Shown here piece after piece: positions 9,503-19,300 of a DNA stretch of 64,000 bases (the stretch's first letter is position 1; every line of letters starts with the position of its first letter). Under the pieces are notes generated by a model, which saw only the letters and a list, made by a program, of their open reading frames with translations, searched no databases and was not told where the DNA came from. The DNA is from an uncultured Flavobacterium sp. (GTDB lineage Bacteria > Bacteroidota > Bacteroidia > Flavobacteriales > Flavobacteriaceae). A program made the position numbers and the translations under genes. The stretch is taken from contig NZ_CAMLDD010000012.1 of NCBI RefSeq assembly GCF_946478785.1, positions 78,449 through 142,448 of the forward strand, read 5' to 3'.

Positions 9503-10912
9503 ATGAATATAAAAATGCCAATACAAGATAATAAAACAGCCAAAAAAATATTACCCGTTATTTTGGCAACTTCCATTTTTATGCAAATGCTGGATTCTAC
9601 TATTCTCAATACCTCTATTACTGCTATAGCCAAAGATTTGAATGAATCGCCACTTGAAATGCAAAACGCCATAATAAGTTATGTATTGACATTGGCACTT
9701 TTCATGCCTGTTAGCGGTTTTTTGTCTGACAAATTTGGAACAAGAAAGGTGTTTGTCTTTGCCTTGCTGTTATTTAGTATAGGTTCTATGCTTTGTGCTC
9801 TTTCACAAAGCTTGACCCATTTGATTTTTTCTCGCGTGATTCAGGGTATCGGAGGGAGCTTAATGACTCCGGTAGGCAAGCTGGCACTAATTAAAACATT
9901 TCCAAAAAACGAATTGTTAAAAGCAATGAATTTTGCCATTATCCCAGCTTTGATAGGCCCTGTATTAGGACCACTTGTTGGAGGATACATGGTCGATTAT
10001 CTATCCTGGCACTGGATCTTTCTCATTAATATTCCTTTTGGCATTATTGGCATTATCCTAAGTTTGAAATACATGCCTGATTATAAATCCCCAATAATTG
10101 ATTTTGATTTAAAAGGCTTCCTGCTCTTTGCGGCAGCTTCACTTCTTTTATCTATTTCTTTAGAATTATTTGGGAATACTGTTCGTTTGTCACCGGTTTT
10201 ACTCATTTTGATGTCTGGTTTTTTAATGCTGTATTGGTATTATCGCCATGCTATAAAAGATGACAACCCTCTTTTTCCCTTAAATTTATTTCAGGTACGA
10301 ACTTTTCGTGTAGGTATAATAGGCAATCTGGCAACTCGATTGGGCTACAGTTCCATTCCTTTGTTATTGCCCATGATGATCCAGATTGCTTATGGCCAGT
10401 CAGCTGTTACCTCTGGATGGATTGTTGCTCCAATGGCACTTACAGCAATGTTTGGAAAATCTGCTGTTATTAAAATTTTAAATACTTTTGGTTATCGAAA
10501 AACCTTAATGGTTAATACTTTTATTATCGGCGTGTTAATTTGCGCTTTAGCTATCCCTTCCATTCATACTTCCATTTATTGGTATATTCCAATTATAGCA
10601 GTATTGGGTTTCTTCAATTCCATACAGTTTACATCAATGAATTCTATTTCTATTGCCGATTTAAGAAATTATCATACCAGCAGCGGTAACTCATTGGTTT
10701 CTGTAAATCAGCAGCTGGCAATAGGTTTTGGAATTGCCTTGGGATTATTGGTCCTTAAAATATTCCAGGGTGATGTAAAACTCATTCACAACGAAATTCA
10801 TAATGCATTTCGCTACACATTTTTAGTTGTCGGTTCATTGACAATCTTGTCAGGTTCTGTTTTTAGAAGACTTCATTTTAAGGATGGTGATAATCTAAAG
10901 TCTGTGTCTTAA
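9503..10912 (+). CDS. MFS drug exporter, DHA2 (EmrB/QacA-like) family
   Basis: A 469-residue inner-membrane proton antiporter. Typical features in order: the D1 motif LDSTILNTSI near residue 30, motif A GFLSDKFGTRK after TM2, motif B RVIQGIGGSLMTP in TM4, and motif C GPVLGPLVGGY in TM5 followed by WHWIFLINIPFG, a DHA2 hallmark. Twelve to fourteen membrane segments are readable. The start at 9503 is preceded by AAGGAA about 12 nt upstream. No fusion-protein or outer-membrane partner is adjacent. Substrate unknown. Confidence 0.9.
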   Translation: MNIKMPIQDNKTAKKILPVILATSIFMQMLDSTILNTSITAIAKDLNESPLEMQNAIISYVLTLALFMPVSGFLSDKFGTRKVFVFALLLFSIGSMLCALSQSLTHLIFSRVIQGIGGSLMTPVGKLALIKTFPKNELLKAMNFAIIPALIGPVLGPLVGGYMVDYLSWHWIFLINIPFGIIGIILSLKYMPDYKSPIIDFDLKGFLLFAAASLLLSISLELFGNTVRLSPVLLILMSGFLMLYWYYRHAIKDDNPLFPLNLFQVRTFRVGIIGNLATRLGYSSIPLLLPMMIQIAYGQSAVTSGWIVAPMALTAMFGKSAVIKILNTFGYRKTLMVNTFIIGVLICALAIPSIHTSIYWYIPIIAVLGFFNSIQFTSMNSISIADLRNYHTSSGNSLVSVNQQLAIGFGIALGLLVLKIFQGDVKLIHNEIHNAFRYTFLVVGSLTILSGSVFRRLHFKDGDNLKSVS

Positions 10913-11234
10913 TTTTTCTCTTATATATATTTTTTTTAATGCAAAGAAGTAAAATTTTGAAATTATAAATTCAGATTATATAAATTCAAGATTATAAGAT
11001 GTTGCAAATTTGAAAAAGATAACATTTTATTCTGGCGGTTGCTCATTGCCTGCAAAGCTGATATTATAGTGAATCAGAGCTTTCACAATAAAAATGGAAA
11101 TAAATAAGCTTGTATTCCTCTAAATTTCAACTTCTCCCTGGATTAATACTAGTTTGAGATTGCAGGTTATAATAAACGGTTAGGATAATAAGATAATTAT
11201 TAAAAACTATTTATTCATTTAAAATTGAAAAAAC
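10913..11234 (+). other. 322-bp AT-rich gap
   Basis: No coding frame, no strong hairpin and no convincing promoter box were found between the MFS exporter and the SPW-repeat gene. Confidence 0.5.
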
Positions 11235-11597
11235 ATGAAAATTATTGACACAAAAACCCATGGATATATCGATTATATTATGGGAATATTTCTGCTTGCA
11301 TCACCTTCTTTATTTAGTTTGAACATGAATGCCATAGAAAGCACTGTTTTTTATATTCTAGGTGTTACTGCACTAATCTACAGTTTGCTGACTAATTATG
11401 AATTAGGACTTCTTAAAATAATTCCAATGAAAGGACATTTGGCACTGGATATTTTTTCAGGAATTTTTCTGGCTGCATCACCATGGCTATTAGATTTTGC
11501 AGATGTGGTATACAAGCCTCATTTGGTCCTGGGTATAGTTGAAATTGGTGCAGCTCTTTTAACAACTTCAAAACCCAGAATAGAAATAAAAGCATAG
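11235..11597 (+). CDS. SPW-repeat membrane protein
   Basis: A 120-residue protein with four hydrophobic segments and two copies of an SPx motif at the equivalent place in each half (LLASPSLFSLN near residue 22 and LAASPWLLDF near residue 80), the second being the classic SPW triplet. This fits the SPW-repeat family of small four-helix membrane proteins, whose function is unknown. It stands alone and is followed by two terminator-like hairpins. Confidence 0.8.
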   Translation: MKIIDTKTHGYIDYIMGIFLLASPSLFSLNMNAIESTVFYILGVTALIYSLLTNYELGLLKIIPMKGHLALDIFSGIFLAASPWLLDFADVVYKPHLVLGIVEIGAALLTTSKPRIEIKA

Positions 11598-11616
11598 ACA
11601 TTAAAGACAATAGTGT

Positions 11617-11683
11617 AATAACCAAACTAAGAGTCGAATTGCAGTATTTTTTCAGCAATGTTGAGTCTGGTTTGGTTATTTTT
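11617..11683 (+). terminator. Terminator-like branched hairpin
   Basis: AATAACCAAAC (11617-11627) pairs perfectly with GTTTGGTTATT (11670-11680), followed by T residues. The 42-nt loop holds a small inner stem (ATTGC with GCAAT). The size of the loop makes it less standard than its neighbour at 11773. Confidence 0.5.
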
Positions 11684-11772
11684 CATTGCAAAGTTTGTGT
11701 GGACTCTTACATGACTAGGTGTTAATTACGAATACACATTGTAACTCATCTTTAGCTAATCTAAACACCTAC

Positions 11773-11806
11773 AAATAAAGCTGCCATTTGGCAGCTTTAT
11801 TTATTT
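11773..11806. terminator. Bidirectional rho-independent terminator
   Basis: Perfect 13-bp stem (AAATAAAGCTGCC with GGCAGCTTTATTT) and a 4-nt loop. It lies between two convergent genes (SPW-repeat and the hydrophilic-tail membrane protein) and has T runs readable on both strands. Confidence 0.85.
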
Positions 11807-11828
11807 TGATCCTTATAGCATCTTTTAA

Positions 11829-12323
11829 TTAATTATTTGATTTTAAGTTGCCGGATTTGTCCTGCTGTAAGTCTGTAGGAGAATCAGGTTTATCATTGTT
11901 TAAGGATGACTCCAAATTACCTTCTGGTCTATCGGATTCTTGCTGCTCATCCTTACTAAAATTTCCTGACCCGCTGTATTGGTTTCTTGCATTAAATCCC
12001 TGATCGGTGTCCTTAAATTCCTCATTATCCGTATTATCATTTTTTTGCTTTTCCATAATATTTACATCTTGGTTTACATTTTTATCTTGAGCATCATGCC
12101 CTTCCAATTTCACAAGCTTGTTATAAATACCCAGCAGTAAAAACGGAGCAGCCCATTGCCCTACAAATAGCGCATTGTTGCTTTTACCCAAACATTTTAG
12201 AGTAAGTGATGTTCCCATTGCAGCCAATGAAGCATACAAAAATAAATCTGACGGCAGTTTTGAAGTTTGTTCTTCAATTGCTTTTGCAGTAGCACCTTCT
12301 GTGTTTTGATTGTTTATGATCAT
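11829..12323 (-). CDS. Small membrane-anchored protein with long hydrophilic tail
   Basis: I chose the ATG at 12323 (MIINNQNTEG), giving 164 residues; a longer frame adds 15 hydrophobic residues that look like translated leader. Two hydrophobic stretches, about residues 25-45 and 52-72, are followed by about 90 residues very rich in Asn, Asp, Glu, Gln, Lys and Ser, probably disordered. No known domain. Such composition is common in Bacteroidota stress-related small proteins, but that is only a resemblance. Confidence 0.6.
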   Translation of the reverse strand: MIINNQNTEGATAKAIEEQTSKLPSDLFLYASLAAMGTSLTLKCLGKSNNALFVGQWAAPFLLLGIYNKLVKLEGHDAQDKNVNQDVNIMEKQKNDNTDNEEFKDTDQGFNARNQYSGSGNFSKDEQQESDRPEGNLESSLNNDKPDSPTDLQQDKSGNLKSNN

Positions 12324-12551
12324 AATAAATTTATTTAAAATTAATATCTGGAAAATTAAAATACTCAATGGAGAGGTGCTTACAGAATTAAGCTTAAAAC
12401 TTATAAGTTATCTATTAAAAAAGGTTTTAATAGATTGTTAATCATTTCATTACAAACACACTTCTGTTTTAAAAAAATGAATAATCATACAAGATTTTCT
12501 CCTGTACAAACCGAATCTTTATAGATATCATTTTGAATATAAAGCATATCC

Positions 12552-13595
12552 TTATTTTTCGATTTGTTTTTTCTTATCCTTACCTTCTTTTTTATTCTGT
12601 TTCATTCTTTCATCAGCTCCATCATCAACCCCACGCCCTTCAGACATTGGATGATAAATAGAACCCTCGGTATCAGGAACATCAGGCCCCATTTCTATTT
12701 GATATTTATGTGATAAATTTCCGCCAAACCATTCTGAAAACCGCGGAAAAACATTGGCGATAAAAGAAGATCCTTTGGCTTTCCAGCCTACCGGAACTAT
12801 TTTTGCAGGCCGAATTGATTTTCGCAAAACAGCATTCACTACTTTATCAGGCTCGTCCATAAGCGCCATTTTAGGTTCTACGCCACTATAGTTTGCAGCA
12901 TGCCTCCATAATGGTGTATCGACAGCCCAGGGTTCTATAGTAACAACTTTAATATCCTTATAATTATTAAGGCGCAATTCCTGACTTAATGCAAGACCCA
13001 GGCTTCTCACACCTGCTTTGGATGCTGAATAACTAATTTGATAAGCAAGCGGTATCTCACTTTCTACCGATCCCATATTGATCAATATCCCTTTTCGTTG
13101 TTTTATAAATTGTTGCACGGCGACCTGGCTGCCGTATATAAATCCTTTTAAGTTCACATCAATTATCCGCGCCTGATCTTTAACAGGAATATCCCAAAAA
13201 CGTCCCAAAACTGCTACTCCTGCCATATTTATCCAAACATCAATCTTTGAATACTCTTTTACGGCAGCATCAGCTACCTTTTGTAAATCTTCTGGTCTGC
13301 TAATATCCATAGTGACTACAATTGCTTTTCCTCCATTTGTGCGAATCGTGCTTGCTATCTCTTCGAGAAGGTCTGTTCTTCTTGCTGCCAAAACTACATT
13401 GGCCTTGTATTTTCCTAATTCCTGTGCCACTCCCCGACCTATTCCACTCGATGCTCCAACAATTACATATGTTTTACCGGAAATTTTCTTTTGTTTAGCC
13501 GTGCTTAATTTCCATGTTGTACATCCTGTTGCTAAAAATAAAAGGCAAAGAAATGTCAATAAGTATTTTATATGTCTGAATAATAGCGTTTTCAT
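12552..13595 (-). CDS. SDR-family oxidoreductase with lipoprotein signal
   Basis: Short-chain dehydrogenase fold: nucleotide-binding GASSGIGRG, NMAG motif and the catalytic YSASK (Tyr-x3-Lys), with the expected order and spacing. The start at 13595 (MKTLLFRHIKYLL) is preferred over 13625 because it gives a compact signal with lipobox LATGC at the N-terminus. Being a predicted lipoprotein is unusual for an SDR, which normally binds NAD(P) in the cytoplasm. The C-terminal ~90 residues are an extension rich in Lys and Asp. Either the protein is membrane-tethered or the N-terminus works only as a membrane anchor. Confidence 0.85.
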   Translation of the reverse strand: MKTLLFRHIKYLLTFLCLLFLATGCTTWKLSTAKQKKISGKTYVIVGASSGIGRGVAQELGKYKANVVLAARRTDLLEEIASTIRTNGGKAIVVTMDISRPEDLQKVADAAVKEYSKIDVWINMAGVAVLGRFWDIPVKDQARIIDVNLKGFIYGSQVAVQQFIKQRKGILINMGSVESEIPLAYQISYSASKAGVRSLGLALSQELRLNNYKDIKVVTIEPWAVDTPLWRHAANYSGVEPKMALMDEPDKVVNAVLRKSIRPAKIVPVGWKAKGSSFIANVFPRFSEWFGGNLSHKYQIEMGPDVPDTEGSIYHPMSEGRGVDDGADERMKQNKKEGKDKKKQIEK

Positions 13596-13882
13596 TTTAG
13601 TTTTTAAGTTTTGTCTCAAATTCATTTGTGCAGGTACTGGTTCTGAAGAGCTACAAGTTTTAAAAATTGTTCTCTTTTTATTTATAATATTTTACGGAAT
13701 ACTTATATGATTTTAATCTTATATCGACCTGTAAATCAAAACCTTATTGAATTATTTTTAAATAGCAGTTCATGTTCTTGTTGAAATAAAAAGGCTTGAT
13801 TTATACTTCTACTATTGTTAAAAGAAACTGCTAAATTCTGTTAAGTAGTCTGCTTCTGCCAACACCATAAAAACATTTTCTT

Positions 13883-13890
13883 TATTTTTG
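13883..13890 (+). promoter_or_regulatory. Candidate -7 promoter box TATTTTTG
   Basis: Matches TAnnTTTG and lies 19 nt before the DUF763 gene start, a typical short flavobacterial leader. No clear TTG partner upstream. Confidence 0.45.
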
Positions 13891-13909
13891 TATAATAAAA
13901 ATTCCACTC

Positions 13910-15130
13910 ATGAAACGTTCCGGAACAGCAGATCTTCCCTTACATTATGGACATGTGCCTTTGTGGCTGGCTGAACGTATGTCTAAACTAGGTTTTGCAA
14001 TTGTTGAAACTATCGCAATGGAATTTTCTACATCAGAGGTGATAAGCAAGCTAAGTAACCCTTTTTGGTTTCAGAGTTTTGGTGCCGTTATGGGAATGGA
14101 TTGGCATTCATCGGGAATTACGACTTCTGTGCTTGGTGCCTTAAAAAAATCTGTCAATCCACATTCAAAAGAACTGGGGATTTATATCTGTGGTGGTAAA
14201 GGCAAACATTCCATGCTAACGCCAAAAGAACTTTTATTTGTAGGCGAAAAAACCGGGCTTGACGGGAATAATCTGGCCAATTGCAGCAGACTAACCGCGA
14301 AAGTAGACAATACAGCAATTCAGGACGGATTTCAGTTATACCAGCATAATTTTATTGTTGATAATAAAGGGCAATGGGCTGTTATTCAGCAAGGGATGAA
14401 TCCAAACTCAAAGACTGCCAGAAGGTATCACTGGCACTCGCAAGATTTAAAATCCTTCATAAATGAACCTCATACCTTTATTTACGGCGAAAACCAAGGG
14501 TCAATTTTAAATCTTACAGCACAAAATGCTACAAAATCCAGAGAAGGGATTTTAGAACTGTCTAAAGAATCTCCGACAAAAATCATGAAAGAAATGCAGT
14601 ATCTTTCAATGCCTGCCCATCATGATGTCAGAATGGAAGATGTTAATATGAAAAGGCTTGGTGCAATGCTATGGGCAACACATGAAAATAAGCCGGAAGA
14701 TTTTGAAGAGCTTTTACTGCTAAAGGGAATGGGACCAAGAGCTTTGCAATCCTTAGCATTGGTAAGTGAAGTAATTTACGGAACTCCGACAAGATTTGAA
14801 GACCCGGCGCGTTTTTCATTTGCTCATGGTGGAAAAGACGGACATCCATTTCCTGTTCCAGTAAAAATATATGATGAGACAATCGATACTTTGCAAAGAG
14901 CTATTAATCGTGCTAAAATCGGCAATAGCGATAAAATAGAAGCTATTAAGAAATTATCTGAAATATCCAGAAAGGCTGAAGAAAGTTTTACGCCTAATTC
15001 TAACTTTGATGCATTGATTCAAAAAGAAAGAGATGAATCATATAAATATGGTGGAAAAACTGTCTTTGGGGATGCTAAACCACCCAAAACCAAACCTCAA
15101 AATCCAAATAACCAACTGGAATTATTTTAG
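13910..15130 (+). CDS. DUF763 domain protein
   Basis: A 406-residue soluble protein whose N-terminus (MKRSGTADLPLHYGHVPLWL) and GGKGKHS region match the DUF763 family as I know it, a family found in archaea, thermophiles and scattered bacteria. Around residue 268 the sequence LLLLKGMGPRALQSLALVSE looks like a helix-hairpin-helix DNA-binding motif, and conserved His residues (YHWHSQ, MPAHHD) could form an active site. No function is established that I can cite; a nucleic-acid role is inference from the hairpin motif. It stands alone behind its own promoter box. Confidence 0.85.
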   Translation: MKRSGTADLPLHYGHVPLWLAERMSKLGFAIVETIAMEFSTSEVISKLSNPFWFQSFGAVMGMDWHSSGITTSVLGALKKSVNPHSKELGIYICGGKGKHSMLTPKELLFVGEKTGLDGNNLANCSRLTAKVDNTAIQDGFQLYQHNFIVDNKGQWAVIQQGMNPNSKTARRYHWHSQDLKSFINEPHTFIYGENQGSILNLTAQNATKSREGILELSKESPTKIMKEMQYLSMPAHHDVRMEDVNMKRLGAMLWATHENKPEDFEELLLLKGMGPRALQSLALVSEVIYGTPTRFEDPARFSFAHGGKDGHPFPVPVKIYDETIDTLQRAINRAKIGNSDKIEAIKKLSEISRKAEESFTPNSNFDALIQKERDESYKYGGKTVFGDAKPPKTKPQNPNNQLELF

Positions 15131-15479
15131 TTTAATACCCATTTAGAGTATACTTAACGACCTTTCCTAAAATGGATTAGAGTGAAATAAAACAAAAGAC
15201 TGTCATATTTTTAAACGGTTTAAATTCTCATAATGAGCATTTGATTTAGCTCAATGAAAACAATAACCAAATAGTTCGAAAAATTTTACTGATAATTATA
15301 TAAGTACAGATTTCAATTTTATAAAAGCATACTTAAAATCATTTTTTAATTTTATGGCATGAATGTTTTGACAAATACAAAAGTTGTTTATCAAGCTTTC
15401 TAAAATAAATGATTCTGAAAAAACAACTTAGCAACCGCTATTAAAAGTTAAGCCAAAAACAACTTTAAATCAAAAAATC
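15131..15479 (+). other. 349-bp AT-rich gap
   Basis: I see no gene, strong hairpin or promoter box between the DUF763 gene and the small acidic protein. Confidence 0.5.
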
Positions 15480-15686
15480 ATGGTCGAGAAAAATTATGAT
15501 CCCGATAACGAAAATTGTCCTGAAAAAGACACAATTGAAGATCTTTATTCAAAAATAAATGCTGAAAAAAATAAAATTATCCAGAATGTTGAAGAATTCA
15601 CAGATGAAAATCCAGATCGGGCTTCAAGTAAAAAAAATTCAAACAATCCAGATTCAAATTATCATCAGAAAGAATCTGATCAATAG
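15480..15686 (+). CDS. Small acidic hydrophilic protein (68 aa)
   Basis: Composed almost wholly of Asp, Glu, Lys, Asn and Ser with no hydrophobic core, so probably disordered. A short amphipathic helix may lie at residues 18-42. A terminator follows at once, which supports a real transcript. The composition resembles the tail of the protein ending at 11829. Family not recognised. Confidence 0.5.
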   Translation: MVEKNYDPDNENCPEKDTIEDLYSKINAEKNKIIQNVEEFTDENPDRASSKKNSNNPDSNYHQKESDQ

Positions 15687-15696
15687 GCTAAATTAA

Positions 15697-15729
15697 AAAA
15701 GGCCTAGATATAAATAATCTATGCCTTTT
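15697..15729. terminator. Bidirectional terminator
   Basis: Stem AAAAGGC plus TAGAT pairs with ATCTA plus GCCTTTT, with one mismatch and a 7-nt loop. It separates the convergent small acidic protein gene and the cystathionine-beta-synthase-like gene. Confidence 0.75.
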
Positions 15730-15758
15730 ATGCTTTTTTAAAAATATTTTTTATAGTT

Positions 15759-17120
15759 CTATTTTATAGCTCCAATAATATCGTATTTAGTGATAATGTG
15801 ATGATTGCCATTTTCTAAGTCTACTAAAACAGCATCATTTTCCTTGGTAAATAATTTAGAGACTTCTTCGATTGAAGTACCTAACCTTACAATAGGAAAG
15901 GGTTTTCCCATTACTTCTTTGATAGGTTTTTCAGCAACATTTTTATCAGCCACATAACTTCTGAACAAATCGGTTTCATCAACAGAACCTACAAATCCAT
16001 TAATATCCACAACCGGAATCTGCGAAATTTTATATTTACGCATACGCTCAATAGCATGCGAAACCAATTCTTCGGTACGTACTACAATCAATTCTTTGTC
16101 GATATGGTCCTTAATAACATCTTCTGCTTTTGTAACATTTTCATCCAGAAAACCACGTTCACGCATCCAGTCATCATTAAACATCTTACCTACATAACGG
16201 CTTCCCGAATCATGAAACAAAACAACGACAACATCATCTGGCTTGAAATGTTCTTTTAATTGTAATAATCCTTTTATACAGGCTCCTGCAGAATTACCGA
16301 CGAAAATAGCTTCTTCCATGGCAATTTTTCTGGTATAAACCGCTGCGTCTTTATCCGTTACTTTTGTAAAACCGTCAATAAGGGAAAAATCCACATTTTT
16401 AGGCAAAATATCTTCTCCAATTCCTTCAGTGATATACGAATAAATTTCGTTTTCATCAAAGATTCCGGTTTCATGATATTTTTTAAAAACAGAACCATAA
16501 GTATCAATTCCCCAGATTTTAATATTCGGGTTTTTCTCTTTTAAATATTTTCCAACACCAGAAATGGTTCCGCCAGTTCCTACCCCAACCACAAAATGGG
16601 TAATTTTACCATCAGTCTGTTTCCAGATTTCAGGTCCTGTTTGCTCATAATGTGCAAGCGAATTTGATAAATTGTCGTACTGGTTTACATACCATGAATT
16701 AGGAGTTTCTTCGGCGAGACGTTTTGAAACCGAATAATACGATCTGGGATCCGTGGGTTCAACATTAGTAGGACAAACGACTACTTTGGCACCAACAGCA
16801 CGCAAAATATCCATCTTTTCCTTCGATTGTTTGTCTGAAATCACACAAATCAACTTATATCCTTTTATAATTGCCACAAGTGCCAGTCCCATTCCTGTAT
16901 TTCCGGAAGTCCCTTCAATTATGGTTCCGCCTGGTTTTAAGCGGCCATCAGCCTCTGCGTCTTCAACCATTTTCACTGCCATTCTATCCTTAACAGAATT
17001 CCCTGGATTAAACGTTTCGACTTTTGCTAATACCAAGGCATCAATTCCGGCAACGATCTTATTTAGTTTTACTAACGGTGTGTTGCCAATGGTTTCTAGA
17101 ATATTGTTTGAAAAGTCCAT
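15759..17120 (-). CDS. Cystathionine beta-synthase-like PLP enzyme with CBS domains
   Basis: Cytoplasmic fold-type II PLP enzyme, 453 residues. The PLP lysine lies in PGNSVKDRMA (about residue 44), the substrate-binding loop is GTSGNTGM (about 70) and the phosphate-binding glycine loop is GVGTGGTISG (about 178). The C-terminal ~110 residues form a pair of CBS domains. This architecture fits cystathionine beta-synthase (serine plus homocysteine) or a cysteine synthase with regulatory domains; the two cannot be separated safely by eye. A single gene, with a terminator downstream. Confidence 0.9.
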   Translation of the reverse strand: MDFSNNILETIGNTPLVKLNKIVAGIDALVLAKVETFNPGNSVKDRMAVKMVEDAEADGRLKPGGTIIEGTSGNTGMGLALVAIIKGYKLICVISDKQSKEKMDILRAVGAKVVVCPTNVEPTDPRSYYSVSKRLAEETPNSWYVNQYDNLSNSLAHYEQTGPEIWKQTDGKITHFVVGVGTGGTISGVGKYLKEKNPNIKIWGIDTYGSVFKKYHETGIFDENEIYSYITEGIGEDILPKNVDFSLIDGFTKVTDKDAAVYTRKIAMEEAIFVGNSAGACIKGLLQLKEHFKPDDVVVVLFHDSGSRYVGKMFNDDWMRERGFLDENVTKAEDVIKDHIDKELIVVRTEELVSHAIERMRKYKISQIPVVDINGFVGSVDETDLFRSYVADKNVAEKPIKEVMGKPFPIVRLGTSIEEVSKLFTKENDAVLVDLENGNHHIITKYDIIGAIK

Positions 17121-17166
17121 TTTTATATAAGTTTAAATTTTCCTTTAAGATAAAACAAATTTCGCT

Positions 17167-19131
17167 TTATTGAAAGAAATTCCAAACCAGTCCAAACCGG
17201 ATAACAAAATCACGATACGGGTTATTTGGAGCTGAATAATAATTGTTTCCTGAAAAAGAAGAGTTAAAATGTTCTGCTTTTAAATAAATCCGGGTTTGAC
17301 GAATTCTTCCATTCAGGAAAAAATCAAAAGTTGGATAACCTCCTATTTTCTTTGTGTCCTGAACAAAAAACTCCCCAATTATAGGATTATAATCATTTCC
17401 GTAATACTGTGTAAAGTAATTAAAAATGATTCCGGTTTGAATATAAAGTGCTTTCTTGAAGAAATAAGATGAATAATAAAAGGTATTTCTGGTTACAAAA
17501 TCCGGAACATTTACAATCAAGTCTGACTGTGTGACTTTTTGATATAAAAATGTATTATCTAATCCAAAAGCGCCAAATTTAAACTCCCTGTTTGCTTTTA
17601 CAGAAATATAATTAATTGTATTTTCATACTGTGCAGGGTTTATAATTTGAGTTCTGGCTGCAATTTGCTCATCAGTCGAAACATCTTCAAAATACAAATG
17701 ATCATTTAAAACTGAATATTGAACCTGAGCATTCAGCCATGGCGTAAAAACATCAGCGCTAAGCGAATTGATTTTTTCATTCTTAAAATTATTTGACCAA
17801 TTGTACGCTATATAACTGCTTTGGTACAAATTATAATTATTGTTGGGCAACTTATTCACGTTTCTGTAACGAAAATCAAATTGTATTTTTTCATTTAAAT
17901 CATATCTCAACTTTGCATCTAAATCTGACAGAGACTGATTTGTAATTGACCGGGTATATAAAAAACGGCCATTCCATTTGTTTTTCTGGTATTCGTACTG
18001 GCCCCCAACATTATTTATCTGCAAAAATAAATTATCCGGTATATAATTGTCTGCATCATATACTATAATTCTTCCATATTTATAATTAGATCTGTAATCA
18101 TCTATAAAAAAATTAAACTTTCCTAAAAGAGAATTCTCATAAGCGAGCCCTGCTTTATTGTATAACTTTTCGAAACGAGTCTGATCATTAATATTACTTG
18201 TAACATAGGATTCACCAAATCTCTCAACCAATGTGTTTCCTACCGTTGATAAAACTGTTGGCTGCTTGTATTCGAAAAATTTATTTTCATAATTAAATTG
18301 ATGTGTAACGTATAAATTATTATTTCCCCCTTTAGGATTTACTCTGAAGGCGTGGTCAAAAAAAAGTCTTCTCCCTTTTAAGAAAGATTCGGCATCTGTC
18401 AGGTAAACTTCCAATCGTTGACGATTTGTGAAATTTGGATCCCCACTTTCAAAATCTTCAGGCGTCGTGATTCCGCCATTTTCTTCATTTAAAACATCCT
18501 GATAGGTATAATGCAGGTACAAAATATAACGTTTATCAGTAGTATTATAACTGGCGCCAATCCTGAAATTACCAATACTGGTAAGCTGGTTTATATATTT
18601 CCCTTCAGAACGCAAACCTCTGTAAGCAGCAAAAAAGTTAAGATTTTTAGAAGTATTTAAAGTAATAAACGAATCGACGTTTTGCCCTTTACCAATACTT
18701 GTATTAAAAAACAATTCGGTCAATGGTGTTGCGACATGATAATAATTAATCTCGCTGGCATCCAGAAAATTGAAATGTTTTCCCTGAAAACCGATATCCG
18801 GATAAGGAGAAAAATCAGTTAAGCTGTATTGTAGGGTGTTGTAGGTCTGCCCAATATTAGAGAAAGGCAAAAGTCCAAAATTATCCTTTCTAAGATAATT
18901 TTGCCTATAAGCACTCTTTAAGGTCAATGAAGTGTCAACAATAGTCGTATCGTGTTCTATTGTAACAATTTGGTATTGCTCAATTTTGGCTACCAGCGCT
19001 TTTTTCTTTTTTACAGTATCAGTAATACTTGAATATTGCGAATTCATATCTAAATTCTTTTTAGGAGCCTCTCCCTGAGAAAACAATAAAGATGGTACCA
19101 CTAATAGATATAGAAAAAAAAGTATTCTCAT
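17167..19131 (-). CDS. Putative outer-membrane porin of Bacteroidota
   Basis: A 654-residue protein with a signal peptide (MRILFFLYLLVVPSLLFSQ). The rest is rich in aromatic and Asn residues in alternating strands, and the last residues (VRFGLVWNFFQ, close to VWNFF) form a beta-barrel closing strand ending in an aromatic residue plus Gln. It matches the putative-porin family of Bacteroidota. It lies 46 nt downstream of the cystathionine-beta-synthase-like gene start on the same strand, so the two may be co-transcribed. Substrate unknown. Confidence 0.82.
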   Translation of the reverse strand: MRILFFLYLLVVPSLLFSQGEAPKKNLDMNSQYSSITDTVKKKKALVAKIEQYQIVTIEHDTTIVDTSLTLKSAYRQNYLRKDNFGLLPFSNIGQTYNTLQYSLTDFSPYPDIGFQGKHFNFLDASEINYYHVATPLTELFFNTSIGKGQNVDSFITLNTSKNLNFFAAYRGLRSEGKYINQLTSIGNFRIGASYNTTDKRYILYLHYTYQDVLNEENGGITTPEDFESGDPNFTNRQRLEVYLTDAESFLKGRRLFFDHAFRVNPKGGNNNLYVTHQFNYENKFFEYKQPTVLSTVGNTLVERFGESYVTSNINDQTRFEKLYNKAGLAYENSLLGKFNFFIDDYRSNYKYGRIIVYDADNYIPDNLFLQINNVGGQYEYQKNKWNGRFLYTRSITNQSLSDLDAKLRYDLNEKIQFDFRYRNVNKLPNNNYNLYQSSYIAYNWSNNFKNEKINSLSADVFTPWLNAQVQYSVLNDHLYFEDVSTDEQIAARTQIINPAQYENTINYISVKANREFKFGAFGLDNTFLYQKVTQSDLIVNVPDFVTRNTFYYSSYFFKKALYIQTGIIFNYFTQYYGNDYNPIIGEFFVQDTKKIGGYPTFDFFLNGRIRQTRIYLKAEHFNSSFSGNNYYSAPNNPYRDFVIRFGLVWNFFQ

Positions 19132-19173
19132 TTGATAACGTTATGTATAATGATTTCGATAAAATTGCCAAAG

Positions 19174-19181
19174 CAAAGGTA
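19174..19181 (-). promoter_or_regulatory. -7 promoter box TACCTTTG of the porin gene
   Basis: Matches TAnnTTTG on the minus strand, 42 nt upstream of the porin start, in the divergent space shared with rnhB. Confidence 0.5.
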
Positions 19182-19300
19182 AATTATAAATATGTATAAA
19201 TAAAAAAACACATCAATTTATGCGATTGCTTTATCAAATAGAATGAGAACGTATATTTTTACAGAAAATTTTATAATATTTGTCATTTAAAATCCCAGAA

